Below are positions 11,247-21,814 of a DNA stretch of 64,000 nucleotides, piece by piece. The DNA is from Dendrophyllia cribrosa (Eukaryota; Cnidaria; Anthozoa; Scleractinia; Dendrophylliidae), in assembly GCA_024195265.1 (NCBI GenBank), contig JAJLRJ010000005.1, positions 40,027,280 to 40,091,279 on the forward strand, given 5' to 3'. The position numbers and the translations under genes were made by a program. Position 1 is the stretch's first letter. Each line of letters begins with the position of its first letter. The notes under the pieces were generated by a model that worked only from the letters and a program-made list of their open reading frames with translations, had not been told where the DNA came from and ran no database searches.

Positions 11247-13253
11247 TACTTCCTGTTTAAATATTTTGTTTATTGAATAAATAAATAACAATAAATAAAT
11301 AAATATTATAAATAGTTTCCATACCTTTCGGTAAGCCATACATGTACATGTCTAAGGGCTCTTACCATTTGTCAGAACTGGCCGGCTGGCGGCTGGTCCA
11401 CTTATTTCATAAATAGTATGTTATTAGAACTGGAACTGATTGGCCAGACTGGTCGATTCGTAAATATTATGCATTCTTTTGATGGCCTAGTAGGAACAGG
11501 TCTTTATAAAGCTGCATTTTAGTTACAAACTGACCAATCTGACTGGCCAGTTCTGACAAATGGTAATTGCCCTAAGTGTAAGCACTAGTACTGTGAATCT
11601 GCGAGTCATTAAATCAGTTATCAGTAACTTATTTGATTGTTCCATTTAATACTACTTGGATAACTGTAGTAATTCTAGAGCGAACACATGCGAAAAGTAC
11701 TGACTTCTGGAAGGGATGTATTTATTAGATTACTATTTATTAGCCATACTGCCTCAATAGCGTAAGAAAGATCTGCGATCATAATAATTTTAGATTTTAG
11801 TTCCCTTAAAGCAGTACCAATTTACAAATTTTACCCCCTAAAAGGTATGACAATCACCCACATCATTTTTATATGGGAGTTCTAACCCTAACCCTGACCC
11901 CCCCCCCCCCCCCCCCCTCTCCCCCCTGGTTAAAATGAACCACATGCAAATGTTGGACAGAAGGACAATCTGAGACAAGGTTGGTTGGTGAAGATGTACA
12001 AGGAGATTGGGGCTTGCAGGCTAGGGGGATGAACATCCTAAGTGACTTTTTGGAAAATTTTCAATGAAATCTTGCTTTTTTGACCTCAAAAGGGGACTTG
12101 CTTGCCAAAATTATGACTGGAACATGTAAATATGACTGAAACGATTTCAACCGGGTCAATTATTGAATAAATCTTCTATTTTTGAATAAAATAAAATTTT
12201 ATCTTGAAAAGATAAAAAGATACACATGGTGGCCCAACCATTTCTCAAAGATGTCAGTTTTTTCCCATTTTGGATCTGTTTTAAGTACCTCTTAATTTGA
12301 CAAAACTGTGCTTTTTAAGGCCTAAAACATACTTACAATTTTAGTGAAAGTTGCCAAAAAGTCACTTAGGGAGTGCTCATTATTTATGGGTAGGGGGGGG
12401 CTGGCAAATGGGGAAACTTTTTTTTTTGCCTCCCCCAGCGAGAAAATAAAAGCTTTTTTTGACCCCCCCCCCCCCCCCCCCCCCCTTTTTGTAATGAGAT
12501 GTAGAGATGGGGCGTTTAATAAGTCAGTGTGATCCCCTTGTTTGAATATCATCGGCATCACTTTCGAACACTTCCATTCTTAGGGGGAAAGTGCAATTTG
12601 TGAATTTAATTACACACAAGTTATGTTTTAACAAGTATATTTTGTATACATAATCTTGACACAGAGATCAATAATATTATCTATTTTATTTTACTCTTTA
12701 AAATTTGTAGACTTTTAGGGTAGCATCGTTGTATATTATGGTTTGATTTAATACTGTGTTGCACGAAGGATATAAACCATCAAACTTTTTTGGCCCCCCC
12801 TCTTCCCCAGAGTAAAACCTTTCTGCCCCCTCCCCCTCTATATACGCGGGTTAAACTTCGTTTGCCCCCCCCCCCCCATAAAATAATAATGAACACTCCC
12901 TTAGTACGTTCTTGCCCGTAGGCCTTTCAAGCTCAATTGAACACAAAAATAGGCGCTCTGCATTACAGAACAGCTATTCAAAATCACTATCCTCTAGACA
13001 TCTTTCATTCATCTGCACCTACCGTTCCCGTCGGGCTTTCAAAAATTCCAACTTCTCCATTCTCGAGCACGTGAAACAGGGAATTCATGAAATCTTCTTG
13101 GATGTCGTATGGCGGGAACGGAAAAGGGAAAAATATTGGCTGAGTTTTTGCCACCGATTGGCATCCAGACAATTGATTTGCTGCAGATTGTTTAAAATCA
13201 CAATTTACGGGGCCTTTTTCTGCATGCAATCTATCATTTCGCAGATTTTCCAT
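656..13253 (-). CDS. DDX11: ATP-dependent DNA helicase DDX11/CHL1, 5' part (11 exons, continues off the left edge)
   Basis: This is an XPD/FANCJ-type Fe-S 5'-3' DNA helicase that in animals acts in replication and sister-chromatid cohesion. Exons on the minus strand are 13023-13253 (ATG at 13251-13253), 10373-10488, 9978-10012, 8540-8610, 6987-7079, 6066-6220, 5810-5858, 3502-3691, 1683-1789, 1202-1297 and 656-808. All junctions are GT-AG and keep one frame for 432 codons. Walker A ([16 protein letters not shown]) is formed across exons 1 and 2. Exon 8 encodes motif Ia ([12 protein letters not shown]). The four expected Fe-S cysteines lie in NLCINED, DRCLEL, GCPFY and ACPYYG. The last exon ends with [14 protein letters not shown], with the DEAH box at about residues 411-414. 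An acidic charged insert (exons 4-7) is typical of DDX11. The C-terminal helicase half lies outside the window. Splice sites were chosen by eye and no transcript was seen. Confidence 0.93.
873..1178. mobile_element. MITE with CCCTTT...AAAG-type ends, copy 1 (internally duplicated)
   Basis: The ends are imperfect inverted repeats: 'aaccctttaactttcaag' on the left and 'ctctgggagtgaaagag' on the right. The interior carries the phrase 'ttcatttgaatggtcac' twice, so this copy has an internal duplication. Relatives lie at 14923-15152 and 16720-16911. The right end stops about 24 bp from the splice donor of DDX11 exon 10. Confidence 0.7.
2284..3060. repeat. Minisatellite derived from a SINE tail, unit about 75-84 bp
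   Basis: Eight or nine tandem units share 'gtgatggactagcatccc' followed by 'atccaggggggagtag' and 'tactcctagtcacttca'. The same phrase occurs once at the 3' end of the tRNA-derived SINE at 56727-57200, so the array looks like local amplification of a SINE tail. It lies in the DDX11 intron between exons 8 and 9. The short open frames in it are products of the repeat and are not genes. Confidence 0.85.
3058..3502. repeat. Tandem repeat of about 115 bp built from the 3' end and donor region of DDX11 exon 8
   Basis: Units share 'ctgtggctcatgtgtgact', 'agatctgagaccacagacc' and 'tttgtatttcttcta'. Read on the minus strand, each unit starts with a decayed copy of the last 25 or so bases of exon 8, then intron sequence with a poly-G run. 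The donor of the true exon (GGGTAAAGG) is altered in the copies. The copies lie immediately downstream of exon 8 on the minus strand. Confidence 0.75.
3738..5278. mobile_element. Non-autonomous DNA transposon with TIRs of about 140 bp, in DDX11 intron 7
   Basis: The left end 'aatagcccaatttcgatata' is the exact reverse complement of the right end. Similarity continues inward for about 140 bp, through 'gagcatgtccagcctatatg' and its complement near 5155-5175. The length is 1541 bp. The inside has no transposase; the open frames near 4363-4740 have no recognisable motif. A tRNA-like segment lies at 4175-4251. I could not define a target-site duplication with confidence. Confidence 0.82.
4175..4251 (-). 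repeat. tRNA-derived SINE head (A and B box remnants)
   Basis: On the minus strand the segment holds an A-box-like 'tggactagtgg' and a B-box 'ccgggttcgaatc' about 35 bp apart, followed by a poly-T run on the same strand. The acceptor and T stems do not pair well, so it is a tRNA-derived promoter rather than a working tRNA gene. Confidence 0.55.
5285..5710. repeat. Dispersed repeat shared with the flanks of the NAT genes
   Basis: Phrases such as 'ttacatccatgatgtac', 'gtgtaaacctttcagag' and 'tcatgacatcaagca' recur in the same order downstream of the NAT genes (46230-46740 and 50490-50760). The piece sits in DDX11 intron 7, next to the TIR element ending at 5278. Confidence 0.7.
7789..8074. mobile_element. 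Foldback element with two opposed hammerhead-ribozyme-like cores (retrozyme-like)
   Basis: Two arms of about 97 bp (7789-7886 and 7929-8024) are inverted copies of each other, including the palindrome 'tttatcgactgagtcgataa'. Each arm holds a hammerhead-type I layout. On the minus strand (7855-7888) the order is TTGACGA, a GC-rich stem II (GGGC/GCTC), CGAAAC and then the GTC cleavage triplet, with GCT/AGC able to close helix I. The plus-strand copy (7927-7958) has GAGAC instead of GAAAC. Both cores carry substitutions at conserved bases, so self-cleavage is doubtful. Metazoan retrozymes are small elements that carry type I hammerheads. A ribozyme-less fragment of the same family is at 30437-30550. 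Confidence 0.6.
9191..9410. mobile_element. Foldback MITE, 220 bp, TIR beginning TACAGTGCTGCTACTG
   Basis: The left arm 'tacagtgctgctactgttac' is matched by its reverse complement at the right end. Pairing continues through 'ttaaccaatcacaaagcag' and 'gggaacaatagatt', so each arm is about 80 bp. It lies in a DDX11 intron and has no coding content. Confidence 0.85.
11213..11245. repeat. (GAT)n microsatellite, probably a LINE 3' tail
   Basis: About eleven GAT units follow 'tttttaaataaa', a polyadenylation-like AATAAA. GAT-repeat tails of this form are common at the 3' ends of L2/CR1-like LINEs. Similar tails occur at 46985-47000 and, in reverse, at 35260-35271. Confidence 0.6.
11357..11571. mobile_element. 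MITE, 215 bp, with CTAAG target-site duplication
   Basis: The termini GGC(T/A)..TTACC and the inner TIR 'accatttgtcagaactggcc' are inverted at the two ends. CTAAG is present directly on both sides (11352-11356 and 11572-11576). There is no coding content. It lies in the first DDX11 intron. Confidence 0.85.
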
Positions 13254-13765
13254 TCCAAAATTTGCGTTTCAAGATGGTAGAAAACGTCGCAGATTGCAGG
13301 ATTGCAGATAACTTGTTTTGGTTCCCAAACTTCGCGCTAAAAATTTTCAGCCTCGCTTTGACACAAAGCGTAGGCAATATTCCCGCTCGGGGTAGCCAAG
13401 GGGATTGACTTCAACCTGAAAATTTTAAGCTCGACATCTTCATAAAATCCATTCAATCGTGTATCGAACTATTTGGAATTATTCAATTTCATTGTTTAGG
13501 CGTTTTTATAATATTAAATTAGACGCGATATGTATAAAATTTGAATAGCATTTCCTCACTTCTTACCTACCCCTCCCCGACACAATATACAACGACTTTC
13601 TTTATTTGCAGAGTCTTTCGCTTTTCAATGTTGACTTGCCCTTTGGAAGTTGGATTTCACGTTTATTTCCATCCTCTCTGGGAGAGATTTGAACATGACA
13701 ACATCTGATCAATCTGAAGCATAACAACTTCGTTTATTTTTCCAAGGTTTTCGCCCAAAACAGAC
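13254..13765. promoter_or_regulatory. Shared 5' region between divergent DDX11 and DRAM genes
   Basis: The start codons of the two host genes lie 512 bp apart in divergent orientation with no open gene between them. This suggests a bidirectional promoter plus both 5' untranslated regions. No convincing TATA box or conserved motif was identified by eye. Confidence 0.55.
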
Positions 13766-14697
13766 ATGTGCGGTCGTTGTGGACTTGGTTGTCTTCCACT
13801 AGTTTTAGCTCTTCTTTCTCTGGCAACCTTCGTCATAACTTATGTCATCTCCTTCCTTCGCAACGACACATCGTGGTTTCCTACAATCAGCGATACAGCC
13901 GATCGTCGTCCGGAGAGTAACGTGTTCGGGTTTCTTTTCAACTTGTGTGCCGTTGTGGCTTTGTTGACAACGTTTATTCGCTACCTTCAGCTACGACATG
14001 ATGCGGACTGGAATGAAAGAGACAGACAGCTTCTTCTCAGACTAAACAAGGTGTCCATGGTATTTGGAGTACTTTCTAGTCTTGGGGCTTGCATAGTGGC
14101 TAACTTTCAGGTAAAGTAAACATTTTGTATGACAGATGTAGATGTACATTGTAGACATGTGGACGCTTCGCTGAGAAGGATAAAAAACGATTAACGAAAA
14201 GTGATAAAAGGAACGTTGAAAGTGATGAAAGCCATTGAGCACTGCTAAACTATGTGCTAATAATTTTACTTCTCATATACGTCAAAACCAACATATTGAA
14301 AATTGAAAATTTGAAGACCAGTTAAATTATTATTTTGCTTGCTTCAGATTTAATATGAGAAAAAGTAAAAGGAAAATTAAACTGGTTTTAAATTTTTAAC
14401 CACCCCCTGCACCACCCACCTCCCACTCCTTTCCCCACCAACTTTTTCCAAGTGTTAGGCGTGAGAATTTTTTCGTGGGGTGCCAGGATTTCTGAGGCCG
14501 ACCCAACCAAATCGGAAGACAACCCGATCTATTCTGAAGATGTCCGAAGAATTCGGAAGTTTCACATGCACCTCAGACCTCCATTTAATAACATCTCGCT
14601 GTAATCGTAATGTTCAAAACCTACAAAAAAAGTGCCAAATTTTCATGAAAGAGTGAGACTCGCACTTTAGATGTGAGACTTGGCAGGTACATGCATA

Positions 14698-14728
<31 letters not shown>

Positions 14729-16492
14729 AAAAAGAAAAAGAAATTAAGCTTAACTGCAACATACAGTGCAGTAATTGTGAAAAACAGTTCCCCTCTACAC
14801 AATGTTGACCTTTAAGTTACTGACAATCCATCCTGTTGGTAAGCTACTGGTTATTAAATGGGCTGTTGGTAAGGTTATGGTAAAATTGTCATATTTTAAT
14901 TGTTCTCAATTTATTAGCCTATAACCCTTTAACTTCCAAGAGTGCCAAAAATCAAAATTCAATAAAAATCCCAAAATTATTTCATTTTGGAAAATATTGA
15001 AAAACAAATGGGACCATGCAAAAGTGCTGCCGGAGAAGTTTCATTTGAATGGTCACACCATAGGATTTTGTCAACAGACTCAAAAGTTTGAACTATACTA
15101 TACTACATGTACATGTACGTGTCTCCATAATTGACTCTGGGAGTGAAAGGGTTGTTATTGTCTTTTAGATTCAATCTATAAAAAGACAAAATATATGAGA
15201 TAATATACTTTTTGCTTGTTGTTTTGTGTCTGCTTAGCATATTTTAATGACATCCCCTAATCCTATCTATAATCCCCATTCCATACCAAACCTTAAAGGG
15301 GAAGTATCACGGGGATTTGGTGTCATTTTAAAAATCAAAAAAATGTTATTGTATGATCAGAAACGGAAAAATAAAGCTACAGTGGTGTGATAAAGTATCC
15401 CAAAATATATCAAAACTGTCATTAGTGTCTCTGGTAATAGACGGACTGGGTCTCAATGAAATACAACTTGAAAAAAATTAGCCTAATTTTTTTCAAGTTA
15501 CCACATTTTCGTCTCCAAATAGGCTAGAACAGACCATAATCTGTCTCTCTTTCAAGAATTGGTTTATTTTTACTCTCTTGGCGTTTTAGTATTATTTTGT
15601 AAATAAGTAAAGGTATTGTAAAATGGCTTTGACCAAACAACAACAAAATTCCCGTGATACTTCCCCTAACCTTAACATTAATCAGCATTCTCATTATATT
15701 ATTTTATTTCTTTAATTTTTATCACCTCACATGATACTTTCAACATTGCTGATCTAAGCAGTACACAGGATGCATGTCACATATGAACCTAGTAATGTGG
15801 CCTTGCTTGCCACGAGTCTCTCAAAGCTCAGTGGTTAGGACATCCGACCGGTGTGCGAAAGGTCATAGGTTCTTTTCCTGTTGGCGACTCAGGTTTTTTT
15901 TGTTCCATGCTCTTGGCATGATGAACATTTTGCACCTTTTATTTATCAAAGAAAATGTTGCAAAGAATGAGCCCTTTAAAGCTCGATGTTTTTGTGTTAA
16001 CATACACACATTTTACGACAGGAAGATGCCGTTGCATTTATTCACATCATTGGTGCGCTGATGGTGTTCTCATGTGGTATTTGCTACTGCTGGATTCAAT
16101 CCTTCATTTCTTACAAGATGAAGTCGTGTGGTCTTATAACAAGCTCACTCCTGGTCTTACGGTTAATCATAACCATTGCAGTGTCCATCTTCTTTATTTC
16201 CTGTGTCACGGCTACCTCCTACGCAAGTAAAGACTGGGTACGTTACCATGTCAACGGTACCACAATTCCGCACAGGTGGAACCCCAAGGAGAAAAACTAC
16301 ATTCATCATGTTGTTGGCGATGTATCTGAGTGGCTGATGGCTTTGATGCTGTTGGCATTCACGTTCACATTTTTTGGAGAGTTTCGGTTTGTGAAGATGA
16401 AGATTGTTGTTTCAAGGCGTACACAACATCCTGTTCCACTTGCAACTGGAATGGGCTCAGATGATGGACTCTATACGTCTTTGTATGTTTAA
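13766..16492 (+). CDS. DRAM1: DRAM-family (Frag1/DRAM/Sfk1) six-transmembrane protein, two exons
   Basis: Exons 13766-14110 and 16022-16492 join in phase 0 (IVANFQ then EDAVAF) to give 271 aa, close to the 240-270 aa usual for DRAM1/DRAM2. Those proteins sit in lysosomal or endosomal membranes and modulate autophagy. Conserved features seen are PTISDTADRRPES after the first membrane segment, RYLQLRHD after the second, LGACIVANFQ, and RWNPKEKNYIHHV followed by SEW before the last segment. Hydrophobic segments lie at about residues 8-30, 52-72, 95-114, 120-145, 152-180 and 216-236. The start is the first ATG of the open frame. The 1.9 kb intron holds several MITEs and a SINE. Identity within the family (DRAM1, DRAM2 or TMEM150) is inferred from motif resemblance. 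DRAM1 looked closest, but a co-orthologue is possible. Confidence 0.88.
14443..14695. mobile_element. Partial copy of the CCTGCCAAGTCTCAC-type foldback family
   Basis: It shares 'aactttttccaagtgttagg', 'gtgccaggatttc' and 'gtgagacttggcagg' with the longer copy at 16946-17342. A poly-C/poly-A tract (14698-14734) directly follows the right end. It lies inside the DRAM intron. Confidence 0.7.
14923..15152. mobile_element. MITE with AACCCTTTAACTTCCAAGAG ends, copy 2
   Basis: The left end 'aaccctttaacttccaagag' and the right end 'ctctgggagtgaaagggtt' form an imperfect TIR of about 20 bp. The interior matches the copies at 873-1178 and 16720-16911. It is non-coding and lies inside the DRAM intron. 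Confidence 0.8.
15297..15667. mobile_element. hAT-like MITE, 371 bp, with 8 bp target-site duplication AACCTTAA
   Basis: The TIR 'aggggaagtatcacggg' is matched by its complement at the right end. AACCTTAA is duplicated exactly on both sides (15289-15296 and 15668-15675). An 8 bp duplication is the hallmark of hAT-type insertion. There is no transposase. It lies inside the DRAM intron. Confidence 0.88.
15811..15900 (+). repeat. tRNA-derived SINE head
   Basis: An A-box-like 'aagctcagtggttagg' and a B-box-like 'taggttcttttcc' are spaced as in a tRNA promoter, followed by 'ggcgactcagg' and a T run. Decay in the B box argues against a working tRNA gene. Confidence 0.65.
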
Positions 16493-16719
16493 GTACATTG
16501 TACAATGATTCCCATTTCAGATCAGGGTTTAAAAAAAGTCTTAAGTTTTACTTGCCCCGGACAAGTTTTTATTAATTTTGTTACTTAATCTTAGTTCTCA
16601 GGGGGCTTGTCCGTATGGGAAAAGTTACTTGGCATGCCAGACACAAAAAGATACTTGAGAACTTGATCATGAAGTGCTAGTTAATATGCTTGCGCTTATC
16701 AATAACTGTTAAGCTTAAA

Positions 16720-16911
16720 CTCCTTAACTCCCAAGAGTGCCAAAAATATCAAAATTCAAGAAAAATTCCAATTTTTTAAGTATTGCAAAACAAATGGTAC
16801 CATGATATGCAAAAGTGTTGCCAAAGAGGTCACACCATAGGATTTTGTCCACAGACTCAAAAGTTGGAACTGCACTACATGTCTCCATAATTGACTCTGG
16901 GAGCGAAAGGA
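16720..16911. mobile_element. MITE with AACTCCTTAACTCCCAAGAG ends, copy 3
   Basis: This shorter relative of 14923-15152 has matching interior phrases ('aaaacaaatggtaccatg', 'ataattgactctggga'). It lies about 230 bp downstream of the DRAM stop codon and may fall in its 3' untranslated region. Confidence 0.75.
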
Positions 16912-16945
16912 ATAAAACCCAGTGACCAAAACTACTGTTAGTATA

Positions 16946-17342
16946 TGCCTGCCAACTTTTTCCAAGTGATAGGCGTGAGAATTTTTATGTGGGAGTGCCA
17001 GGATTTCCGAAGGTGACCCGACCAAATCAGAAGACAACCCGGTCTATTCCAAAGATGTCCGAAGTTGTCCAAGGATGTTCTGAAGAATTCGGATGTTTCC
17101 ATGGACCTCAGACCTCCCTTTAATAACATCCAGCTGTGATCGTAATGTTCAGAACGATAAAAACCTACAAAAGTGCCAAATTTTCATGAAAGAGTGTAAC
17201 TATAATGAATGTAACTATATTTTTAATTGGATCATGCGATCAGTTAAGGCTGTAGCTCAAATCTGTATGAGAAATTGCTCCATAGGCATGAGTTGGCGTG
17301 AGATCGGAGTTTTGGACTCACAGGCGTGAGACTTGGCAGGTT
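16946..17342. mobile_element. Foldback MITE, CCTGCCAA...TTGGCAGG ends
   Basis: The left end 'gcctgccaactttttccaag' and the right end 'aggcgtgagacttggcagg' form an imperfect inverted repeat that includes 'aggcgtgag' on each arm. A partial sister copy is in the DRAM intron at 14443-14695. The open frames across it are not protein-like. Confidence 0.75.
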
Positions 17343-18304
17343 GGAAATTTTGTGATTCCATTTGGCCAGTATGTGACTAATGTGTAAATTAAGCTCGAAT
17401 TTGCCTGCAAGTTGCTAATTTCAAACAATTTGGCCAAGCAGTGCAAGTCAAAGCAACTTTGTTGTAGTATTGTTTATTTTGATATGACGACAAGTACATG
17501 GCTAATAATGTAACATTGAAATGGGTAATGTACATGTACTTTTCAAGTCCATTGGGTCACCCAATGCAAGTCACGATAAAAGTTAGCATTTTAAAATTTG
17601 GGTTAAATTGTGTCATTGTCAATACTTGTGGAGTTTATGATGAGTCCTTCTGATGAGTTATCTTGTGGTTGAATACAGTTGGAACCTTCCATAAGTGACC
17701 ACCCAAGATGCAAAGCCAAGTTGGTCGCTTACAGTAGGTGACAGTCACTGACGAGAGGTCAGACCACAGGTGTCTTAACTTTAAATCATATGCACCTGTA
17801 GTAAAAAAAAATATTATGCATTTATTGACTGAGTGGGAGGGCCAGACAGGAAAATATTTGGCTCGAGGTCATGGCGTATGGACCAAGCGCAGCGACGTCC
17901 GTGCACCATGACTGAGAGCCAAATATTTTCCCGTCCAGCCCGACCTAACTCAGTCAATAAGTATTTTATAATATGACTAAAAAGTACAAGTAAGAATAGT
18001 CATGCAGTGCGAGGTCGCTTGAACTCAAACGAGGCCGGATGCCTTTTTCCGGACCAGCTCATGTCAACCCACCCGGCCCCACTCACGTCACCTTGCGATT
18101 CTATTTTCTGTAGGATTGCGTCAGCGGACCGTACGGTCATATTATAATACATTTTATTATTTGACATAGCATTCTAGAGTGCAAAAACGCATCAAAACGA
18201 GTGCAAATATGACACGTTATTACACTCTTGACTGCGTGCTAGGAAAAACAGTTTCAAAAACTTAGTTTTAGGAGATTACTGTCGTATAATTTACAATTTA
18301 TACA
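17343..18304. other. Gene-free stretch with a foldback element and a repeat shared with 8790-8940
   Basis: The foldback at about 17811-17974 has arms 'tgcatttattgactgagt' and its complement, meeting around 'gcgcagcgacgtccgtgc'. Positions 18150-18300 match 8790-8940 in a DDX11 intron, with the shared phrases 'tttcaaaaacttag' and 'gacatagc'. No gene is visible. Confidence 0.6.
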
Positions 18305-18382
18305 GTGAAAAGTTGTGTAATACGGCTGGGCATTTTTACTCACTGACTCATAAAAATACTCAGCCGTATTACGCAACTTCAC
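18305..18382. repeat. Near-perfect hairpin, 78 bp
   Basis: The arms 'gttgtgtaatacggctgg' and 'cagccgtattacgcaac' are inverted around a short centre that contains 'actcactgactcat'. It is a small palindromic element or the core of a larger MITE. Confidence 0.75.
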
Positions 18383-19579
18383 TCTGAATAACCTCTAATC
18401 TATCAAATTAATATATTATTGAAGTTTTGATGCAAGGAACAAAATTTTTGTTTAATAAGACTTGTACAACTATAACACATGATTCAATTTGTATCTGTTG
18501 TGAAACTACTCAAAATGGCAGTAAGTCATTGTGACACAATTGGGGAGGGGGGGGGGGGGGGGGGGGGGGGTTGGAACCCCGTCCACTTTCCTCCTGTATT
18601 GCCCCTCCCTGGTTATGAAGCGTTTTCATAAGTTAAGCAAATAGGTTGTTTATAATTTGTAGCATGTGAATACATCTATTAGCTCAAATTAGCGCTTTAA
18701 GTGTTCATGTTGGCATTTGCCTGCATAACAGGCACTGTTATGTGGTAGAAAGTGGAACTAAAAAGCTCAGTAGCTGCATGGCACTTGCATTGGATAAATG
18801 AATTAAGTTAAAAATTGTTGAAATTAAAGTGCCAAAATTTATGTTAAAAAAAACATTTCGGGCTTTACCCTAGCTTATTTGTGGTTTTCTGTTCGTCAAT
18901 GAATGTTGTGTGGAGAGGAGCGCAAGTCACACAAGGGTGGGCAAAAGAAATGTGATTTAAGTCAAGAACTCTTTGTTCTCACAAAAAATTGAAAGTCAAG
19001 ACCTAAATGATGTTTTGTGGTTGCTCTTGGCATTCACATGGCAGAAGTGCCTGTTATGCAGGCTATATTGGCAGGCACTTTTTCTTGTGTCATAAGTTAA
19101 GATGTAGATCTGTATTTATTTTTGCTCTATAGGCCAGAAAAACAACTGACAGTAAAATGGTGTGAAGGATTTAACCATCAAGCTAACATTTAAAATGTTC
19201 ATTATTATTGCCTAAAAGGTGTATTAGAAAGTTTATTTGTTGAAGGATTTATTTTTTTATGCAATAGAGCAAAGTACTAAATTATGGTTTACTAAGAAAC
19301 TTATTTTGTGACTACGTACTAAGAACTCTGATACAAATGTACTAAATTCTAAATAACTTATTTATCTGAGTGTTGTCTTATTTGTACGCATCACAGACAA
19401 AAACTTCTATACTTATCAAAATGGGTATTAAAAGTAATTTTGTGTTTTTTTATTTTTGCATTGCTATGCCTTGCGATTAGCTAAACAATCTTGCACCTGC
19501 CCAACTTCTCAACCAATTAGAAGTAAACCCAAAATCAATAATTATTGTGACATGCTTTGTGTGCTTGGCACTGCATGGT
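18383..19579. other. Gene-free stretch with a long poly-G tract
   Basis: A nearly pure G run of about 30 bases lies at 18541-18570. The rest is AT-rich with no convincing open frame, splice-linked exons or named repeat. Confidence 0.5.
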
Positions 19580-19727
19580 TAGCCTGCATAGCAAGCATTT
19601 CTGTGAGAGTTTGTACCGTGAGAGTTATAGTGCTGTGCGAAAGTTGGAAAGAGAGCGTAAAAAGGGAAGAAGGTTCAAACTTTCGCACAGCACGAACTCT
19701 CGCGGAAACGCTTGCTATGCAGACTAG
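19580..19727. mobile_element. Foldback MITE with CTGCATAGCAAGC arms
   Basis: The left arm 'gcctgcatagcaagcat' and inner 'tgctgtgcgaaagtt' are mirrored at the right by 'aactttcgcacagca' and 'gcttgctatgcag'. It is non-coding; the open frame across it is an artefact of the palindrome. Confidence 0.8.
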
Positions 19728-20732
19728 GCACTGGCTGTATGTGTTTGTTTTGAGATTTTTTTACCACAGTTTGGCCAAATAATGCAACCAAACTAACCAA
19801 AATGTTGTTTGCAACATGAAAACTAAAACATCGCTCCCTTTCAAGGATTACTATATCGCTCTTTCATTTTGAGCATGCAAACAAAGCAAAATTTTGACAT
19901 ATATATAATGTTTGAATGGTATGGTACAAGGACTGTGCCCCCTAACGGGCATTTTGGGGCATTTCAGGTGTCAGTGATATAAGGATAAACTAATGTTACG
20001 AAACTATCTGTAACCAAAAAAGAAACAAAAATATTACAATAATCTGAAGCATTTGTATTCAAACAACTTGAAAGTGGGGGAGGGGGTAGATATGTACTTC
20101 CAAAAACCCTGGTCCAGAAAAGATAGGTTGGGGGGGGGGGGTAACAAATGAGGAAAGTGCAGAGCAGTGTTTGTATAGTTAAATTGCAACTAATGGTGAC
20201 ATGCCAACTCTCCATAGACTAAACAGGAGTTCTTGGTCAAGACGGCCTTTAACCTTGTTAATCCCTCATTTGGACCAAACGTGTATGTGCCTCCCAACAG
20301 GGTATGGTTTTCAGACAGGGTATACAATTTCACTATTTATCTTCTTGAACAGGGTGCCTTTCGGGACCAGAAGCCTTGAACAGGGTGTGAACATTGGCGG
20401 AAAAATAAAATAAAAAAGGAGATGTTCTTAATCTTGAACAGGGTGTTATATTTGGGCTGCACTCTTTATCTTAATGAAAGAAAGTCTCTAACCCTATTCA
20501 GCCTGGGGGGTGGGCACAAAGTGCCCGCGCTAACTTTCAACATTCATAACTTCTTTTAAAATATGTATTCAAACACCATCAAACTTTGTGACTTTTCCTA
20601 AAATTTATCTGGCAACAATTTCATGTGCCAATTTATTGATCACATGACTTGATGTTTCCATGGCAACAAGATTTTGACAGCCATGTTTTTTGAAATTTGC
20701 ATATTTGTACCTTTGACTGAAGAAAAACAATG

Positions 20733-21101
20733 TGTAGCGTTTGGCGGATCTTCGTACGGAGAGTCTCACAGGTCGGGGCTAGCTTGTTAGAGGCATAAGA
20801 GCCGACAATTACAACACTGCAACTACAGTTATCACACTTACTTTATTGAGTTTAACTACGGTATTTATTAATGTACATGTATTGACGTGTCAATCACTAA
20901 AAGCTACTTATAAACAGATTTAATAACATTACAAATGCTGAATAATCCCATTCTTAGTCATGATGAATCATCGGCAAAATAGTATTAAACTACAACCTAC
21001 GCTTGCTTGTGTGTACGTGCAAGGTAAATATAGCGATAAAAGCGATGGAAACTTAACACCAGTCCAATTGTTGTGCAAGTAAGAATGTCACGCTCGCTAC
21101 A
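20733..21101 (+). mobile_element. Probable solo LTR, 369 bp, TGTAGCG...CGCTACA, with AATG duplication
   Basis: The segment begins TGTAGCG and ends CGCTACA, giving the TG...CA ends of a retroviral-type LTR with a 7 bp inverted terminus. AATG occurs directly on both sides (20729-20732 and 21102-21105). No internal gag-pol sequence adjoins it, so it would be a solo LTR. The orientation is arbitrary. The assignment rests on ends and duplication only. Confidence 0.55.
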
Positions 21102-21567
21102 AATGTTTATTGGACAGGTACAACTTTTATATTTTTATGTCATTTAGCGTTTTTTTATTGGTTTTGATTAATTTTGAGTCAATTTGGATCAGGTTTTTAA
21201 GAGGTTTTAAAAAATTTCAGAAATGATCCAAGATGGCGGATCCAAGATAGCGGCCGCATAACTAATTTTCTAATAACTACGTCATATGACGTCATCGTTC
21301 CATTGTGCGGACCGCAAAGGAGACAGTTTTGGACGTACTACGTACCCTCTAGGTTTCATTGTCATAGCCTTAATGTTCTTGAAGGAACTCAAAAAAAGCC
21401 CAGGCCGAATAGGGTTAATTTATAACTGCCAGGGTAGCGAAATGAATGGATTTTGTCTTACACAGGGTCAGGGTTTGAATTAAGGCACACCCCCACCCAA
21501 ACTTCCATATATAAGCACCCCCCCCCCCCCCCCCCCCCCCTGGATCTGGCCATCACTGGACCACTTA

Positions 21568-21797
21568 AGGGAAAGTTCATTTAATATGACAAGGGGGGGG
21601 GGAATGAAGATATTGAGGGGGGGCTCCAAAATTTTTTAGACACCCGAAGGGGGGGGGCTCTGAAAAATTGTTGGGCTAGGAGGGAGGGGGGGGGGGGGGG
21701 GGGCTCCTAAAACATTGAACCGCAAGCAAGCTTTGAGTTTCAATATCTTCATCCCCCCCCCCCCCCCCCCCCTTGTCATAATAAATGAACTTTCCCC
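21568..21797. mobile_element. Foldback element with poly-G/poly-C arms
   Basis: The left arm 'gggaaagttcatttaatatg' plus a G run and 'atgaagatattga' is mirrored at the right by 'tcaatatcttcat', a C run and 'tttattatgacaagg' read in complement. A further G tract of about 18 lies inside (about 21687-21704). No coding content. Confidence 0.8.
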
Positions 21798-21814
21798 AAA
21801 TGTATTGACATGGT

